Shown in pieces: positions 1 through 10,086 of a stretch of DNA of 64,000 nucleotides; position 1 is the first letter of the stretch; each line of letters begins with the position of its first letter. The notes beneath the pieces were generated by a model. That model was not told where the DNA came from and ran no database searches. It was given only the letters and a program-made list of their open reading frames with translations. The position numbers were made by a program, and so were the translations under genes. Origin of the DNA: Streptomyces sp. DvalAA-43. GTDB taxonomy: Bacteria > Actinomycetota > Actinomycetes > Streptomycetales > Streptomycetaceae. The stretch is taken from NCBI RefSeq assembly GCF_900091725.1, contig NZ_FMBW01000022.1, positions 1 through 64,000 on the forward strand. Reading direction: 5' to 3'.

Positions 1-1397
1 AGATCCGGCAACGTCACCGCCGGAACCTCACGCACCGTGTCATTCCACCCCGACAACACCAACTCCCGCTCCCGCTCCCCCAACACCTCAACCCGACCGA
101 CCGGGGTGTCAGGAGTGGCCTCGGCCATCGCGATCAGGGCGTTCCGGAAGTGCTCGACCTTGCTGCGGTTCGACTCGCTGTCGTAGAGCTCGGGGTTCGC
201 GTCCGAGGCGATTCCGATGAGGCCGTCGGAGGAGTTGTCGTAGAACGAGAGCGAGAAGTCGTTGAAGTGACTGCCCCCCAGCGGCTTCAGCTGTACGGAG
301 CACTCCCCGAGGGCGAGGTCGTAGTCGAACGGCATGGCGCTCACCACGAGGCTGAAGAGGTTGCCCCGGCCGACGAGCTTGAGGTCCCTGAGCATGTCCT
401 CGTAGCGGTACCGCTGGTGGCGCAGTGCGGTCCGGATGGACGATCCCACTCGGCGGACGAGTTCCTGGAGGGTGAGGTCGTCCGACACGGCCACGCGGAT
501 CGGCAGCATGTTCGCCGCCATGCCCGGGACGTCGATTTCCTTGCGGGTCCGGCCGAGGACGGGGACACCGATGATGACGTCCTCCGCGCCGGTCATGCGG
601 TGGAAGTACAGCACGGCGCCGGCGATGGCGAGCCCCGACACCGTGGTCCGCAGTTTCCGTGCGGCGCGGCGGAGGTTCGCGGAGGTTTCGGTGTCGATGG
701 TCTCGACGTGCCGTGCCAGGGCGTGCGGGGTGCCGGTGGGCGGTCGGCCGCCGCTGAGGCTCGGTATGTCCGGACGGTCGGCCAGTACCTCGGTCCAGTA
801 CGCGCGGTCCTCGGCGTAGTTCTCCGAGGCGCGGTACTCGACGTCCGTGTCCAGCAGGGTGGCCAGCGACGCCGTCATCTGCTCGGGCACGGGGGCGTCG
901 GTGGCGAGGGCGGTGTAGAGGGCGGCCACGTGGGAGCTGACGATCGCCCCGCTGAATCCGTCGGCGGCGATGTGGTGGGCGCGTTGGTACCAGAAGTAGC
1001 GGTCGGCCGCGACGCGGAACAGGGCGTGGGTGAAGAGGCGGTCGCCGTCCAGGCGGATCGGCCGGGCCATGTCGGTGTGCATCCAGGCTTCGGCGGTGGC
1101 GACGGGGTCGCTCTCACCACTGACGTCGAAGGTGTGCAGGGGCCAGTCGTCCGTGACGGCCACGTACTGCCGCAGCGAGGTCCCGGAACCGGTGAAGCGC
1201 GCATGGAGGGGTTCGGTCCGGCGGATGACCTCCCGCAGGGCGGACTCGAACAGCCGCGTGTCCAGGTCGCCCGTGATCTCCAGGTACTGGGCGACGCTGT
1301 AGATGGGGTTGTCCGGGTCGATCTGCTGAGCGTTCCAGATGCCTCGCTGCGCGGCAGAGAGCTCCTTGTACACGGCGCCGACTTCTGACGTGCTCAT
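1..1397 (-). CDS. NRPS, condensation domain, truncated by left edge
   Basis: This is the N-terminal part of a nonribosomal peptide synthetase that runs off the left edge; about 465 codons are visible. The protein opens directly with a condensation domain, without a loading module. The early stretch SAAQRGIWNAQQ is typical of C domains, and the catalytic HHxxxDG motif reads HHIAADG near residue 142. The last visible residues (GRVEVLGERELVLSGWN) are the usual linker into an adenylation domain, which lies outside the window. The ATG at 1397 is preceded by GGAG and yields MSTSEVG. The gene diverges from the Hpg operon, and an MbtH-like protein is encoded nearby, so Hpg is a plausible substrate for this NRPS. 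That last point is inference. Confidence 0.9.
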   Translation of the reverse strand, partial: MSTSEVGAVYKELSAAQRGIWNAQQIDPDNPIYSVAQYLEITGDLDTRLFESALREVIRRTEPLHARFTGSGTSLRQYVAVTDDWPLHTFDVSGESDPVATAEAWMHTDMARPIRLDGDRLFTHALFRVAADRYFWYQRAHHIAADGFSGAIVSSHVAALYTALATDAPVPEQMTASLATLLDTDVEYRASENYAEDRAYWTEVLADRPDIPSLSGGRPPTGTPHALARHVETIDTETSANLRRAARKLRTTVSGLAIAGAVLYFHRMTGAEDVIIGVPVLGRTRKEIDVPGMAANMLPIRVAVSDDLTLQELVRRVGSSIRTALRHQRYRYEDMLRDLKLVGRGNLFSLVVSAMPFDYDLALGECSVQLKPLGGSHFNDFSLSFYDNSSDGLIGIASDANPELYDSESNRSKVEHFRNALIAMAEATPDTPVGRVEVLGERERELVLSGWNDTVREVPAVTLPD

Positions 1398-1428
1398 ACC
1401 GCTCCATCATCCCGTTGATAAAGAGTTT

Positions 1429-1442
1429 TCACGCATGCGTGA
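1429..1442. promoter_or_regulatory. 14-bp perfect palindrome upstream of the NRPS
   Basis: TCACGCATGCGTGA is a perfect inverted repeat whose near edge lies 32 bp upstream of the NRPS start codon. Its position suits an operator that would block or recruit polymerase on the minus-strand promoter. The binding protein is unknown. Confidence 0.4.
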
Positions 1443-1544
1443 GTGCAGGGCTGGGGATTGTTCGTCCCTGAAGACCTCCCCGTGGGAGGTGGGCGTGGCC
1501 GAAGTGCGCGTGGTTGCCGAAGGGAAGTGACCGCTTGGCTTTAT

Positions 1545-1577
1545 GAGGGGCGCACAATCCGCGAGGGACGCACAATC
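1545..1577. repeat. Direct repeat pair (15 bp, 18-bp period)
   Basis: GAGGGGCGCACAATC at 1545-1559 recurs as GAGGGACGCACAATC at 1563-1577, with one mismatch. The two copies sit 18 bp apart in non-coding DNA between the divergent operons, about 150 bp upstream of the NRPS. Paired direct repeats like this are a common form of activator site. Confidence 0.4.
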
Positions 1578-2044
1578 GTCGTGGTGAGGCGGCGCATCCG
1601 GGCCGCAGAGAATTCGATATCAGCCGTGCCGGGCTTCGGCAACGGTTTTAATGGGAGCTGTGCGGGCCGGCCGTCGCAGTCATGCCGAAAGAGGGCTTTT
1701 GTGACGGACGTTCGGGACGGCCGAGTCCCGGAACTTCCCGTGTCCGGTTTCGGCTCGACGTGGATGGCTCTTCGCACCTACGGAGCGGAATGGCGGATTC
1801 CGCCGAAGCGCAGCGCTCCTGGGTGCGGGGCATCTGTCCACTGCCCTCAACAAGACATGCCAAATTTGCTCGTGCACACATAGCTTCCCCCGTGTAGCTG
1901 TCGTGTTCGCCGTACAGAAAACCACGTCGTGAATGAAGCGTGACGATGGCCCATATCACTCCTGAACCACATAAGTGGCAGGATTCAGGCAAGTTCTGAG
2001 CAGGCGTCAGGCCAGTTAAGTTGATCGCCTCGGCGCATGCAATG

Positions 2045-2056
2045 TGATCTAGATCA
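2045..2056. promoter_or_regulatory. 12-bp perfect palindrome
   Basis: TGATCTAGATCA is a perfect palindrome in the AT-richer half of the divergent region, about 520 bp upstream of the Hpg operon. It could be an operator, but position and sequence are the only support. Confidence 0.25.
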
Positions 2057-2576
2057 TATGAAAGCCTCTGGTGCGACGTCTATGTTGTCCACTGCACGCA
2101 TGCGAACGTACATGCGGCTAGCGGGGGACAACGGGGGGAGTACGGCCATTTTTCGGTTCCTTTTCACCAGGGCTGACGTCAGGCGATCTTCTTGAGATTG
2201 CCTCGCCCGAGTACGTGTTCCAGACTCTTCTGGCGCGGCTTCGATGGTGATCAAGTGTGCTCGGTGAGCGAGCATTCGGCCGGCGCGGGAACGCGTGTGA
2301 CGATTCACGGCCGAGTGTCTTTGCCATAGCTGGAACTACTCTCACTCCATAGGTCGGCGAAGGAATTATTCAGCGCCGTTTTCCCTTTTTGCATGCCGAT
2401 GTCACCCCGTCATGTGGGCTTGATGCCGGTGTGCCCGTCGAGTTCGCGCCGCGGCATGTGTAATTGGCCGGGGGCGCAAACCTCCCGCAATGTGCAGGCG
2501 CCTGTCCGCGCTAAATCGGTGGACAGGTGTGTGCCCCATGGCGAGAACATCGTTCGATACGAAAGGAAAGCGCTCC

Positions 2577-3872
2577 GTGGACCCTGCTTGTCCCTACTTG
2601 CTCGTGTGCGCCGGCTGCGATTGGCGGAGTTCCGACGACGGGCTCTGCATGAGCTGTCCGCGATGCGGGGACGACACCCTGCTGCGTACTGAGTACATGG
2701 CGAAGCAGTTCACCGTCGCGCCGGAGAAGTCCGGGATCTTCCGCTACGGATGGCTTCCCGTACGGCGTGAGATCGACGGCTCCAGCCGGCCCGTGGTGTA
2801 TCGCAGTGAAGGACTCGGGAGAGCGCTCGGTCTGACGGACCTGTGGATCTCCTTCAGCGGGTACTGGCCCGAACGGGGCTGCCGCATGGTGTCCGGTTCC
2901 TTCAAGGAGCTGGAGGCCTTCACGGTGCTGGGGCGCACTCCCCAGCGGGCCGGTGTGATGGTGGTCGCGTCGGCGGGCAACACCGCGGCGGCCTTCGCCG
3001 CCGCCGGGGGCGAAGGCATCCCGCGCCTGCTCATCGTCCCGAGCCAGGCGCTGCCCGTGGTGCTGGCCGCAGCCGACGGTGCCTCAGCCGACCTTCAGGT
3101 AATGGCACTTGAGGATGCGACGTACAACGACGTCATCGGCTTCAGCCGTAAGGTCGTCGCCTGCACCCCCGAGTTCTTCGCCGAAGGAGGCGTCCGCAAC
3201 GTCGGCCGCCGGGACGGTCTGGGCGTGGTCGCCCTGGCCGCCTTCGAGGAGATGGGAACACTTCCCGAGTTCTACTTCCAGGCGGTGGGAAGCGGCGCCG
3301 GGGCGATCGCCACCCACGAGGCGTGCGAGCGCATCATCGCGTCCGGCTCGGCCGACGGTCGTTCCGTTCCGCGGATGTTCCTGTGCCAGAACGCCGACTA
3401 CCCGCCCCTGAGCCGGGCGTGGAAGCGGGAGCCCGACCTCGGCGACGCCGAGGCGCCGCTCGATCTCTACGCGCCGGAGCTGGCCAACGCGACCCCTCCC
3501 TACCTCGTCGGCGGTGGTGTCCGGGACATCCTGCGGTCGAGTTCGGGCGACATGCTGGTCGCCGACCGGACGGAAGCGGCGGCCGCCCGTGCGATGTTCG
3601 AGGAGCTGGAGGGGATCGACATCGAGCCGGCCCCCGCGGTCGCCGTGGCGGCGCTGCGCAACGCCGTACGGGCGAAGCTGCTGCCGCCGGACGCGAAGTG
3701 CCTGCTCAATGTGACCGGTGGCGGCCGCAAGAAGCTGAGCACCGGCACCACGGCAGAGAAACCGCAGGTCTGGCTGGTCAAGAAGACCGACTCCCCCGAC
3801 GAGGTCGCGGCGAGAGTGCTGGACGCCTTCGCGTCCGGCAGCCGACCGCACACCCTCGCCCCCGCGGGCTAG
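2577..3872 (+). CDS. Cysteate-synthase/threonine-synthase-like PLP enzyme
   Basis: A fold-type II PLP enzyme of 431 residues. It begins with a zinc-ribbon-like knot (CAGC near residue 12, CPRC near residue 29), as in threonine synthases and archaeal cysteate synthases. The motif GSFKELEA places the PLP lysine near residue 110, and SAGNTAAAFAAAGG is the substrate/PLP loop. The phrase SFKELEA is, to my recollection, closer to cysteate synthase (phosphoserine plus sulfite to cysteate) than to ordinary threonine synthase. A GTG start at 2577 preceded by AAAGGA was chosen; ATG 2538 in the same frame is an alternative. It is the first gene of the Hpg operon, 31 bp before the aminotransferase. APS/PAPS genes at the other end of the locus fit a sulfur role. 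The true substrate is uncertain; another beta-replacement or elimination is possible. Confidence 0.65.
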   Translation: MDPACPYLLVCAGCDWRSSDDGLCMSCPRCGDDTLLRTEYMAKQFTVAPEKSGIFRYGWLPVRREIDGSSRPVVYRSEGLGRALGLTDLWISFSGYWPERGCRMVSGSFKELEAFTVLGRTPQRAGVMVVASAGNTAAAFAAAGGEGIPRLLIVPSQALPVVLAAADGASADLQVMALEDATYNDVIGFSRKVVACTPEFFAEGGVRNVGRRDGLGVVALAAFEEMGTLPEFYFQAVGSGAGAIATHEACERIIASGSADGRSVPRMFLCQNADYPPLSRAWKREPDLGDAEAPLDLYAPELANATPPYLVGGGVRDILRSSSGDMLVADRTEAAAARAMFEELEGIDIEPAPAVAVAALRNAVRAKLLPPDAKCLLNVTGGGRKKLSTGTTAEKPQVWLVKKTDSPDEVAARVLDAFASGSRPHTLAPAG

Positions 3873-3903
3873 CGCGCATGTCGTCAGAAGGGAACCAGGA
3901 ATC

Positions 3904-5223
3904 GTGAGCAACCCGGCCGTGGAACGCTCTTGCCCGCAGCTCGACGTGCGGGATCTGCACGACTCGCTGAACTCCCCGGTGAGCGCGTCCATGAACTTCC
4001 TCAACGAAGTGGCGCAGGAGTACCCGGACGCCGTGTCCTTCGCCGCGGGCCGTCCGTTCGAGGGCTACTTCGACCTCGACGACGTCCACCGCTACCTCGA
4101 CCTCTACCGCCGCTGTCTGTCCGAGCGGTTCGACGGTGACGAGGCGCAGGTCCGGCGCACCGTCCTGCAGTACGGGCGCACCAAGGGAGTGATCCACGAG
4201 CTGGTCGCGGCCCACTTGGCCGTCGACGAGGGCATCACGGTGGACGCGGAGTCCATCGTGGTCACCGTCGGCTGCCAGGAAGCGCTCTATCTGACCCTCC
4301 GGGCCCTGCGTGCCACCCCCGAGGACGTGCTCCTGGCGGTGTCGCCCTGCTATGTCGGGGTGCACGGGGCGGCGCAGCTCGTGGACATGCCGCTGCTGCC
4401 GGTCGAGGAGTCCTCGACCGGTGTCGACCTGGACGATCTCGCCGCCGTGGTCCACAGGGCGAGGGCAGAGGGCCTGCGCCCGCGGGCCCTGTACCTCGTG
4501 CCGGACTTCGCCAACCCCACCGGGGTGCGGATGAGCGAGGAGGAGCGCCTGCGAACCCTGCGGGCCGCCTCGGAGCTCGGTCTCCTGGTGCTGGAGGACA
4601 ATCCGTACGGTCTGCTCGGCGACGACGGGCCACCGACGATGAAGGCCCTCGACACCGAGGGACGCGTCGTCTACCTGGGCTCGTTCGCCAAGACCGGGCT
4701 GCCGGGTGCCCGGGTCGGGTACGCCGTCGCGGACCAGCGCGTCATCGACGCGCGGGGCGGGACCGGTCTGCTGGCCGACGAACTGGCGAAGATCAAGAGC
4801 ATGACGACGGTGAACACCTCGCCGATCGCCCAGGCCGTCATCGCCGGGAAGCTGCTGGAGAACGGGAACAGCCTGCGGGCGGCCAACACCCGTGAGCGGG
4901 AGACGTACCGCGGGAACCTCCGGCTGATGCTGGACGGCCTGGCCGCGCGCTTCGGCGACGGGCAGGTGCCGGGCGTGTCCTGGAACACCCCGGGCGGCGG
5001 GTTCTTCCTGCTGCTGACCGTGCCCTTCGCCGCGAGCGACGAGCTGCTGGAGTTCAGCGCCGGGAAGCACCAGGTGTTGTGGACGCCGCTGCACCACTTC
5101 TACGCGGGCTCCGAGCCGCGCAATGTGATGCGGCTGTCCTTCAGCCATCTGCTTCCCGCGGAGATCGACGAGGGGCTGGACCGGCTCGCCGGTTTCGTCC
5201 GGGAGCAGACGGAGGCTCCCTGA
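3904..5223 (+). CDS. hpgT: 4-Hydroxyphenylglycine aminotransferase (HpgT-like)
   Basis: A class I/II PLP aminotransferase of 439 residues. Visible landmarks are the YGRTKG segment, NPTG (DFANPTGVRM), and the PLP lysine in GSFAKTGLPGARVGY near residue 263. In Hpg pathways the HpgT-type enzyme transaminates 4-hydroxyphenylglyoxylate to L-Hpg, often using tyrosine as donor, which regenerates 4-hydroxyphenylpyruvate for HmaS. Placement in one operon with hmaS, hmo and an MbtH-like gene supports this over a general aromatic or aminoadipate aminotransferase. The start is GTG at 3904 after AAGGGAACCAGGA. Confidence 0.8.
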   Translation: MSNPAVERSCPQLDVRDLHDSLNSPVSASMNFLNEVAQEYPDAVSFAAGRPFEGYFDLDDVHRYLDLYRRCLSERFDGDEAQVRRTVLQYGRTKGVIHELVAAHLAVDEGITVDAESIVVTVGCQEALYLTLRALRATPEDVLLAVSPCYVGVHGAAQLVDMPLLPVEESSTGVDLDDLAAVVHRARAEGLRPRALYLVPDFANPTGVRMSEEERLRTLRAASELGLLVLEDNPYGLLGDDGPPTMKALDTEGRVVYLGSFAKTGLPGARVGYAVADQRVIDARGGTGLLADELAKIKSMTTVNTSPIAQAVIAGKLLENGNSLRAANTRERETYRGNLRLMLDGLAARFGDGQVPGVSWNTPGGGFFLLLTVPFAASDELLEFSAGKHQVLWTPLHHFYAGSEPRNVMRLSFSHLLPAEIDEGLDRLAGFVREQTEAP

Positions 5224-5230
5224 CACGACG

Positions 5231-5261
5231 CCGGCGCCCGCTCCACCACCGTGGGCGCCGG
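5231..5261 (+). terminator. Intergenic hairpin after hpgT
   Basis: CCGGCGCCC (5231-5239) pairs with GGGCGCCGG (5253-5261) around a 13-nt loop, directly after the hpgT stop codon. There is no T-tract. It may attenuate or process the operon message rather than end it. Confidence 0.4.
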
Positions 5262-5293
5262 GGCCCATCGACACCGAGGCCGAGAGGAATGAC

Positions 5294-6055
5294 GTGCGCC
5301 CAGCACAGCAGTGGTTACGAATAGTGAAGCCGTCGGCGAACCCCCGGACACGCATCGTCTGTTTCCCGCATGCCGGTGGCACGGCGGGTTTCTACCAGGC
5401 GTGGGGGCCGCTCGTCCCCGACGACGTGGAGTTGCGCGCGGTGCGGTACCCCGGGCGGGAGGACCGGCTGGTCGATCCGCTCGCGGAGACGATGGAGGCC
5501 CTGGTGGCGCCGACGGTCGCGGAGTGCCTGCCGCTGTTGGACCGGCCGCTGGCGCTCTTCGGCCACAGCATGGGCGCGTCGGTCGCCTTCGAGGTCGCCA
5601 GGCGGCTGTACGAGGTGCACGGCGCCCGGATCGCGGGGCTGTTCGTCTCCGGGCGGTCCGGCCCGGGGCGGGAGTCCACCCCGGAACAGGTCTACTCGAC
5701 CGCATCGGACGCGGAACTAGTCGAGCATCTCAAGGAGTTGGGCGGCACGGACGCGGCCGCACTGGACCACCCCGACCTGCTGGAGCTGGTCCTTCCCGCC
5801 ATCCGCTCCGACTACCGCATCGTGGAGGAGTACCGGGCCGGGCACACCGGTGCCGTCCTGGACACGCCCGTCGTCGCGTACTACGGCGATGACGACGACG
5901 AGGTCGACGCCGGTTCGGTGGCGGCATGGGCATCCGTCACCCGTGCCCGATTCACCGCACGGTCCTTCGAAGGCGGGCACTTCTACCTCTCCGACCACCG
6001 GGCCGGCCTGCTGCGGGACGTACTCTCCCGCATCGGTGCGCCGGCCGTCACCTGA
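5294..6055 (+). CDS. Type II thioesterase
   Basis: An external thioesterase of 253 residues in the RifR/SrfAD family of alpha/beta hydrolases, which remove wrong or stalled acyl groups from carrier domains. Typical signatures are FPHAGG near the N-terminus, the PGRE loop, the nucleophile motif GHSMG (serine near residue 92) and a C-terminal GGHFYL with the catalytic histidine. A GTG start at 5294 follows GAGAGGAATG. It lies between hpgT and the MbtH-like gene, so it most likely serves the Hpg-linked NRPS. It is one of three type II thioesterases in the window. Confidence 0.88.
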   Translation: MRPAQQWLRIVKPSANPRTRIVCFPHAGGTAGFYQAWGPLVPDDVELRAVRYPGREDRLVDPLAETMEALVAPTVAECLPLLDRPLALFGHSMGASVAFEVARRLYEVHGARIAGLFVSGRSGPGRESTPEQVYSTASDAELVEHLKELGGTDAAALDHPDLLELVLPAIRSDYRIVEEYRAGHTGAVLDTPVVAYYGDDDDEVDAGSVAAWASVTRARFTARSFEGGHFYLSDHRAGLLRDVLSRIGAPAVT

Positions 6056-6108
6056 CCCACGGGCCGTCAATCCACGGACCGTCAACCCACACCGCAAAGG
6101 ACACGACA

Positions 6109-6321
6109 GTGACGAACCCGTTCGAGAACAACAACGCCCCGTACTTCGTGCTGCGCAACGCGGAGGGCCAGCACTCGCTGTGGCCCGCCTCCGTGGACGT
6201 GCCCGAGGGCTGGGACACCGTATTCGGCGAGGCCGGCCGCCAGGAGTGCCTGGACTACGTGGAGAGCTCCTGGACCGACATGCGTCCCAAGAGCCTGGCC
6301 GACGCCATGGCCGACAGCTGA
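6109..6321 (+). CDS. mbtH: MbtH-like protein
   Basis: A 70-residue MbtH-like protein, an accessory factor that binds and activates NRPS adenylation domains. The family fingerprint is complete: NPFENNN, SLWP, VPEGW, CLDYVESSWTDMRPKSL. Hpg-, beta-hydroxytyrosine- and similar amino-acid-activating domains often need such a partner. It starts with GTG at 6109. Position inside the Hpg operon suggests service to the adenylation domain that incorporates Hpg. No second MbtH-like gene is visible, so it may also act on the cysteine domains further right. Confidence 0.95.
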   Translation: MTNPFENNNAPYFVLRNAEGQHSLWPASVDVPEGWDTVFGEAGRQECLDYVESSWTDMRPKSLADAMADS

Positions 6322-6380
6322 CCGGCAGCGTTCCTGCATGCCTCGCCCGGAGGCACCGGCCCCCGGGCGGGAGGGCGTAC

Positions 6381-6422
6381 GGCCGACGTCCCGCGTTCGG
6401 TTCCCGAGCCGGGACGTCGGCC
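6381..6422 (+). terminator. Strong hairpin between mbtH and hmaS
   Basis: GGCCGACGTCCCG (6381-6393) and CGGGACGTCGGCC (6410-6422) form a perfect 13-bp stem with a 16-nt loop. It ends 43 bp before the hmaS start. It may partly terminate or stabilise the upstream message, so hmaS expression could differ from that of mbtH. Confidence 0.5.
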
Positions 6423-6453
6423 TCGCACCGGCGGAGCACCGCGACATTTCTGA

Positions 6454-8738
<2,285 letters not shown>

Positions 8739-8807
8739 CCCCTGCGCAAAGGCCGCCGCTCCCACTCGATCCGACGCTCCGAGCGCCGCCAGTCTGAGGA
8801 CCACTCC

Positions 8808-9824
8808 ATGGATATTGCGCTCCCGTTCCCCTCCGACCGTCCGCACTCCCACGGCTCGGGCCGTGCCACCACGCAGGCCGCGCCCGCGCCGCTGCATCTG
8901 CTGCGCCGGCCGGCCACCGCCGAGGGCTTCGTCCTGGACGCCACCGCGCCCGAGGAGCAGTGCTTCGTCCTGTCCACGGAACTGCCTGACGACCATGACC
9001 TGTTCACCGACGGGCCGGGGATCTTCCACGACGTACTGTTCCCCGCGGAAACGATGCATCAGGCCGCGCACTTCGTCGCCCAGCAGTACTTCCGGGTGCC
9101 CCGCAACCGGCCCGGGGCCTTCGCCTCCAGCAGCACCGACATCCTCGACCTCACCCCGTGGCGCCGCACCGGACGCGCCGCCCACCTGGCCATGGACCTC
9201 ACCCTCACCCCGAGCGACGTGGTCAACGGCGTCCCGCGCTGTCTGGAGTCGGTGGCCAGGGTGGCCATCGACGGGGTGAGCTGCGGGCTGAACCGGACCC
9301 GGCTGGTGTTCGTCATGCCGGGGGCCCTCCAGAGCCACCGCGCACGGGGCAGGCGCGAGAGTCTCAACGACACCTGCCCGATGACTCCCGCCGACGCGGG
9401 CCAGTCGCTCCGTCCGGCCCGCGTCGGCCGCGACGACCCGCGCAATGTGCTGGTCGGGCCACCGCTCCGGGTGCTGGACGGGGAGTTCATGCTGCCGGTC
9501 GACCCGGCCCCGGAGCACGAGGTCTTCCACCCGACGGCCGGGGGGCCCATTCCGGGATCGCTGTTCCTGGAGGCGTCCCGGCAGGCGTCCTTGCTGGTGG
9601 CCGCGGAACTGCACGGCTTCGAGCCGGGCCACGCCGTCCTGACGCACTGGCGGACCTCCTACCGCGGTCTCGGGGACACGGACCTGCCGCTCACCTGCAC
9701 GGTCTCCTCCCGCCGCGCCAGCCGGGACGCCGTCGGCCGTCCCGTGGCCCGGATGCGGGTCATCTTCAGTCAGGGCAGCCGGATCGTGGCCAGCACCTCC
9801 GTCTCGCTCCTGCAGGACTGCTGA
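8808..9824 (+). CDS. AfsA-like protein (gamma-butyrolactone-type synthase)
   Basis: A 338-residue protein with two related halves typical of the AfsA/ScbA family. In that family the enzyme joins a beta-ketoacyl group to dihydroxyacetone phosphate to begin a gamma-butyrolactone signal. The clearest half is C-terminal: a VFHPTAGGPIPGSLFLEASRQAS segment matches the family's HP-x-DHIPGM-LLEAARQA pattern. The N-terminal half repeats it weakly (FHDVLFPAETMHQAAHFVAQQYF). ATG 8808 follows GAGGA. It lies just upstream of the SARP regulator, suggesting a signal input. No TetR-type butyrolactone receptor is visible in the window. Confidence 0.75.
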   Translation: MDIALPFPSDRPHSHGSGRATTQAAPAPLHLLRRPATAEGFVLDATAPEEQCFVLSTELPDDHDLFTDGPGIFHDVLFPAETMHQAAHFVAQQYFRVPRNRPGAFASSSTDILDLTPWRRTGRAAHLAMDLTLTPSDVVNGVPRCLESVARVAIDGVSCGLNRTRLVFVMPGALQSHRARGRRESLNDTCPMTPADAGQSLRPARVGRDDPRNVLVGPPLRVLDGEFMLPVDPAPEHEVFHPTAGGPIPGSLFLEASRQASLLVAAELHGFEPGHAVLTHWRTSYRGLGDTDLPLTCTVSSRRASRDAVGRPVARMRVIFSQGSRIVASTSVSLLQDC

Positions 9825-9896
9825 CCCGGTCCCGCCACAGAACCACGCACCTGCCAGGACGCCGGGCCACGGCGTCCGGCTCCACCGACAAGGAGG

Positions 9897-9910
9897 TCAA
9901 CGCGCGTTGA
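9897..9910. promoter_or_regulatory. 14-bp palindrome overlapping a strong Shine-Dalgarno
   Basis: TCAACGCGCGTTGA is a perfect inverted repeat that starts at the last base of AAGGAGGT (9890-9897). It covers the TTG proposed as start of the leader frame before the SARP gene. It could be an operator, or a small RNA hairpin that hides the start. Confidence 0.35.
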
Positions 9911-10086
9911 TCGTCGAACCGCTGCCACGTCCGAGGACCTGGGGTCCGCGACGTCCCGAAGTCGCCGGAGGCGACCGGCAGTCCGTCCGGCAGCCCTGTG
10001 AACGGGCCGCCCTCGAACCGTCCGTTTCCCGAACCGCTCGCCCCCGAACCACCCACTCGCGAACCACATGCTTAGGAATCACCTGA
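9907..10086 (+). CDS. Putative leader peptide coupled to the SARP gene, with a TTA codon
   Basis: A 59-codon frame begins with TTG at 9907, ten bases after a near-perfect Shine-Dalgarno (AAGGAGGT at 9890-9897). It ends in TGATG, so its stop overlaps the SARP start at 10086. Its codon 56 (10072-10074) is TTA, the rare leucine codon read by the bldA tRNA in Streptomyces. Third-position GC is only about 70 percent by my count, lower than in neighbouring genes, and the product resembles nothing I know. A regulatory leader that couples SARP translation to bldA is therefore more likely than a functional protein. The frame may also be fortuitous. Confidence 0.35.
   Translation: MIVEPLPRPRTWGPRRPEVAGGDRQSVRQPCERAALEPSVSRTARPRTTHSRTTCLGIT
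10014..10065. repeat. Four CGAACC direct repeats before the SARP start
   Basis: CGAACC occurs at 10014, 10030, 10045 and 10060, that is, at 16-, 15- and 15-bp spacing, ending 20 bp before the SARP start codon. A fifth copy is at 9915. Regularly spaced short repeats here could be autoregulatory binding sites or an RNA element. Confidence 0.4.

Larger units (their letters stand above)
1398..2576. other. Non-coding divergent region, 1.2 kb
   Basis: This stretch separates the truncated NRPS from the cysteate-synthase-like gene. Short open frames exist on both strands, but none has a convincing ribosome binding site, the expected third-position GC bias or a recognisable protein. The part from about 1890 to 2420 is noticeably richer in A and T than the flanking genes, as expected for promoter DNA in this kind of genome. 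It contains two perfect palindromes and one pair of direct repeats, listed separately. It is the natural place for the promoters of both divergent transcripts; I could not assign -35/-10 boxes with confidence. Confidence 0.6.

Noticed and set aside
150..1388. A 412-residue plus-strand frame opposite the NRPS
   Set aside because: Its product is valine/glycine/arginine-rich low-complexity sequence, and the opposite strand encodes a clear condensation domain. It is an antisense shadow of high-GC coding DNA.
1443..1883. A 146-residue plus-strand frame in the divergent region
   Set aside because: No ribosome binding site, poor third-position GC and no family resemblance. Treated as non-coding.
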